Below are positions 21,888 to 23,318 of a stretch of 23,318 nt of DNA, in pieces. The translations under genes and the position numbers were made by a program. Positions within the stretch are counted from its first letter, which is position 1; each line of letters begins with the position of its first letter. Source of the DNA: JAZDOT01 sp043798355 (GTDB lineage: Bacteria; Patescibacteriota; Gracilibacteria; Peribacterales; Peribacteraceae); the NCBI GenBank assembly GCA_043798355.1, contig JAZDOT010000035.1, positions 1 through 23,318 of the forward strand, in the 5' to 3' direction. The notes under the pieces were generated by a model. That model made no database searches and was not told the DNA's origin. It was given only the letters and a program-made list of their open reading frames with translations.

Positions 21888-22987
21888 TATTTCTTCGTTC
21901 CATCGAACGCGTACACCGCGCGGCCAACGCGCTTGAAGTATGGCATCTTCTGGAGGTTGAGGGAGATGGTTCCGACCTTCACGGTGCGCTGCTTGGCGAC
22001 TTCCGCGATGATCTCCTTCTTCGAGAGGGGACCCTTGTCGCGGAGAATGCGCTCAATGACTTCGGAAACCGTGCCTGGCTCGTAGCCCCACTCGCGCAAG
22101 GCATAGAGCCCGCGACCGACGAGGACGAACTGCGGGTAGCGGATGAGTTCGTTGTGAACGGCCTGCACTGTGACGTTCTTGTGGTCGAAGCGCGCTTCGC
22201 GGATGCGGTTGGCGATATCCATGAAGTGGAGCGGCTCGCCGATCTTCTTCAGGATGATCTCCACTTTGTCGCGGATGCTCCTGGGCCGCACGAAGCGCCA
22301 TTCGGTCAACCCCCAGCCTTCCGGAATCTCCTTGAGACGTTCATCGATGGACACGCAGCTCATGATGAGCTCCTTGCTCGGGACGCGGCCATCGAAGAGA
22401 TCGAGCCCCTGGATGGCGACGACCAGCTCGTCCGTCTTCATGCAATTCTTGCGTTTCTTCAGGATCTTCACAATGCCGCCGACCACTTTGCCGATGTCCT
22501 CCATCGAGAGAGACTCCAATCTCCAGAACGGAAGGAACGTATTGCTGCGGACACCCGAGGCCATATCGCTGTCGATGGAGAAGGAGAGCCGGAGAATGGC
22601 GCCGTCGATGTCCTTGCTCCCCTGGATGTGCATGAGCACCTTGGAGATGAGTGCGTCCTCCCGCATGAGCCCTCCCGCACCGTTGAGGATCGACTTGGCA
22701 ACCTGATTCACTTCGTCAAAGCGCGTCGTACGCACCGTGCGCCGGAGTTTGCTCAAAGCAATCGATTCGATCTGGCGGATGCGTTCGCGCGTGACGTTGA
22801 AGTGCTTTCCGATTTTCTCCAGTGTCTGCTTCTGCGATCCCTGCAATGCAAAACGTTTCTGAATCACTGCAGATTCTTTGTCGGTGAGGACGAGGAATAA
22901 ATTACTGAGCAGCTCATCGAGATGAATGTTGGTGAGTTGCGTTGCAGACTTCTGCGCGGTCATGGTGGAAGAATTGTCGGTAGGCAT
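21887..22987 (-). CDS. Sigma-70 region 4 protein with HARE/winged-helix C-terminus
   Basis: The protein has 366 residues from the ATG at 22987. Residues 33-84 are a sigma region 4, LTDKESAVIQKRF...TLEKIGKHFNVTRERIRQIE, including the recognition helix that reads the -35. Regions 1-3 are absent, so it cannot by itself bind a -10. The rest looks like tandem winged helices. The module with LIRYPQFVLVGRGLYALREWGY (about 265-290) resembles the HARE-HTH domain of the RNA polymerase delta subunit, and another follows at the C-terminus (PYFKRVGRAVYAF). It is probably an RNA-polymerase-associated regulator. Other ATGs at 23017 and 22963 are possible; 23017 would add an odd MWLFLTPPPL. Confidence 0.8.
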   Translation of the reverse strand: MPTDNSSTMTAQKSATQLTNIHLDELLSNLFLVLTDKESAVIQKRFALQGSQKQTLEKIGKHFNVTRERIRQIESIALSKLRRTVRTTRFDEVNQVAKSILNGAGGLMREDALISKVLMHIQGSKDIDGAILRLSFSIDSDMASGVRSNTFLPFWRLESLSMEDIGKVVGGIVKILKKRKNCMKTDELVVAIQGLDLFDGRVPSKELIMSCVSIDERLKEIPEGWGLTEWRFVRPRSIRDKVEIILKKIGEPLHFMDIANRIREARFDHKNVTVQAVHNELIRYPQFVLVGRGLYALREWGYEPGTVSEVIERILRDKGPLSKKEIIAEVAKQRTVKVGTISLNLQKMPYFKRVGRAVYAFDGTKK

Positions 22988-23017
22988 GAGTGGAGGCGGG
23001 GTAAGGAACAACCACAT

Positions 23018-23173
23018 GTTCTACCAAACATTTGACAGATGAGGAAGTAATTCTCTCTGTTTGAGTGGACGGCACAAACAGGATATTGCCAATTACTTCT
23101 TGGTAGAACGGAGTTGTCAAAAGACCAAAAGGATCATACTTTAATGATATTTATACAAATGTCAACTACTTCC
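23018..23173 (-). promoter_or_regulatory. Promoters and nested dyads upstream of the sigma4/HARE gene
   Basis: Two candidate minus-strand promoters are visible: TTGACA (23120-23115) with AGTAAT (23097-23092) at 17 bases, and TTGACA (23165-23160) with TAAAGT (23143-23138) at 16 bases. GTTCTACCAA (23018-23027) pairs perfectly with TTGGTAGAAC (23100-23109). Inside it GAAGTAATT (23044-23052) pairs with AATTACTTC (23091-23099). A third related word, GGAAGTAGTTGACA, lies on the minus strand at 23173-23160. The region is AT-rich compared with its surroundings and has no gene. Confidence 0.5.
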
Positions 23174-23228
23174 TTTTAGTAAATCCCCATTCCGCACCGT
23201 GACGACTGACGCTGTCCAGAGTCCGTAG

Positions 23229-23318
23229 CTATGCGGGCGATGCTCTCGCCCGGGCCACCTGCAGCTGCTGATCGAACAAAGACTTGCTGCTGATTCTCCA
23301 CTGACGCACTTCCGCGAC
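23229..23318 (-). CDS. Possible C-terminal fragment of a gene cut by the window edge
   Basis: A minus-strand frame open from the edge gives 29 residues, including QWRISSKSLFDQQLQVARARASPA, then TAG. Codon use looks ordinary for this genome, but the piece is too short to identify. A hairpin CGGGCGA / TCGCCCG lies inside its last codons and could be its terminator. It may equally be non-coding. Confidence 0.25.
   Translation of the reverse strand, partial: VAEVRQWRISSKSLFDQQLQVARARASPA

Overview
The window looks like a chromosomal segment of a Candidate Phyla Radiation (Patescibacteria) bacterium. Peregrinibacteria/Peribacteria is the best guess, because the GC content is in the fifties by eye. 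The case rests on gene content and style: a cysteine-rich zinc-ribbon protein of a type I know mainly from CPR genomes, a small VirB2-like two-helix membrane protein, a sigma region 4 fused to winged helices, and ribosomal protein S16 with an Ala/Lys-rich tail. The lineage is inference; no rRNA or marker tree is available here. Most genes are core housekeeping genes, tightly packed. No CRISPR array, transposase, prophage or restriction gene was seen.

Layout, left to right. 1-156 is repeat-rich spacer, followed by a cysteine-rich protein (157-1818). A minus-strand block runs secG, a membrane-anchored family-5 substrate-binding protein, and then separately rplI (L9). tRNA-Val(TAC) lies at 5176-5253. 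A plus-strand block holds an LPKTG-anchored DUF11 surface protein, khpA and a VirB2-like membrane protein. A minus-strand block holds a GT4 glycosyltransferase, a DciA-like helicase loader and rpsP (S16). It diverges from prmC and purA. purA converges on nadK, which lies behind a second GT4 glycosyltransferase. That operon diverges from a four-helix membrane protein and a small unknown protein. These converge on a gluconeogenic pair gap-fbp. A minus-strand dnaB-mraY pair follows, then recA, a cysteine-tailed lipoprotein and a sigma4/HARE-HTH regulator. A possible C-terminal gene fragment runs off the right edge.

The genes touch replication and recombination (dnaB, dciA, recA), translation (L9, S16, PrmC, KhpA, tRNA-Val), purine and NADP supply (purA, nadK), gluconeogenesis (gap, fbp), peptidoglycan (mraY) and the cell surface (SecG, glycosyltransferases, sortase substrate, solute-binding protein).

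The most striking signal is in the regulatory layout. About ten transcription-unit starts carry a Pribnow-like box ending only 6-9 bases before the start codon, so their mRNAs would be leaderless. Genes inside operons, or with a real 5' leader, lack a GGAGG Shine-Dalgarno; most have a pyrimidine-rich run before the start instead. Other points of interest are a 6-bp AT box shared by two divergent leaderless genes (9778-9784), two convergent pairs whose stop codons overlap in a 4-bp palindrome (TTAA, CTAG), a DciA-like gene with no AUG/GUG/UUG at the expected N-terminus, a GapB-like cofactor site in GAPDH, and dyad repeats upstream of recA and of the sigma4/HARE gene. I see no clear novel defence or mobile system.
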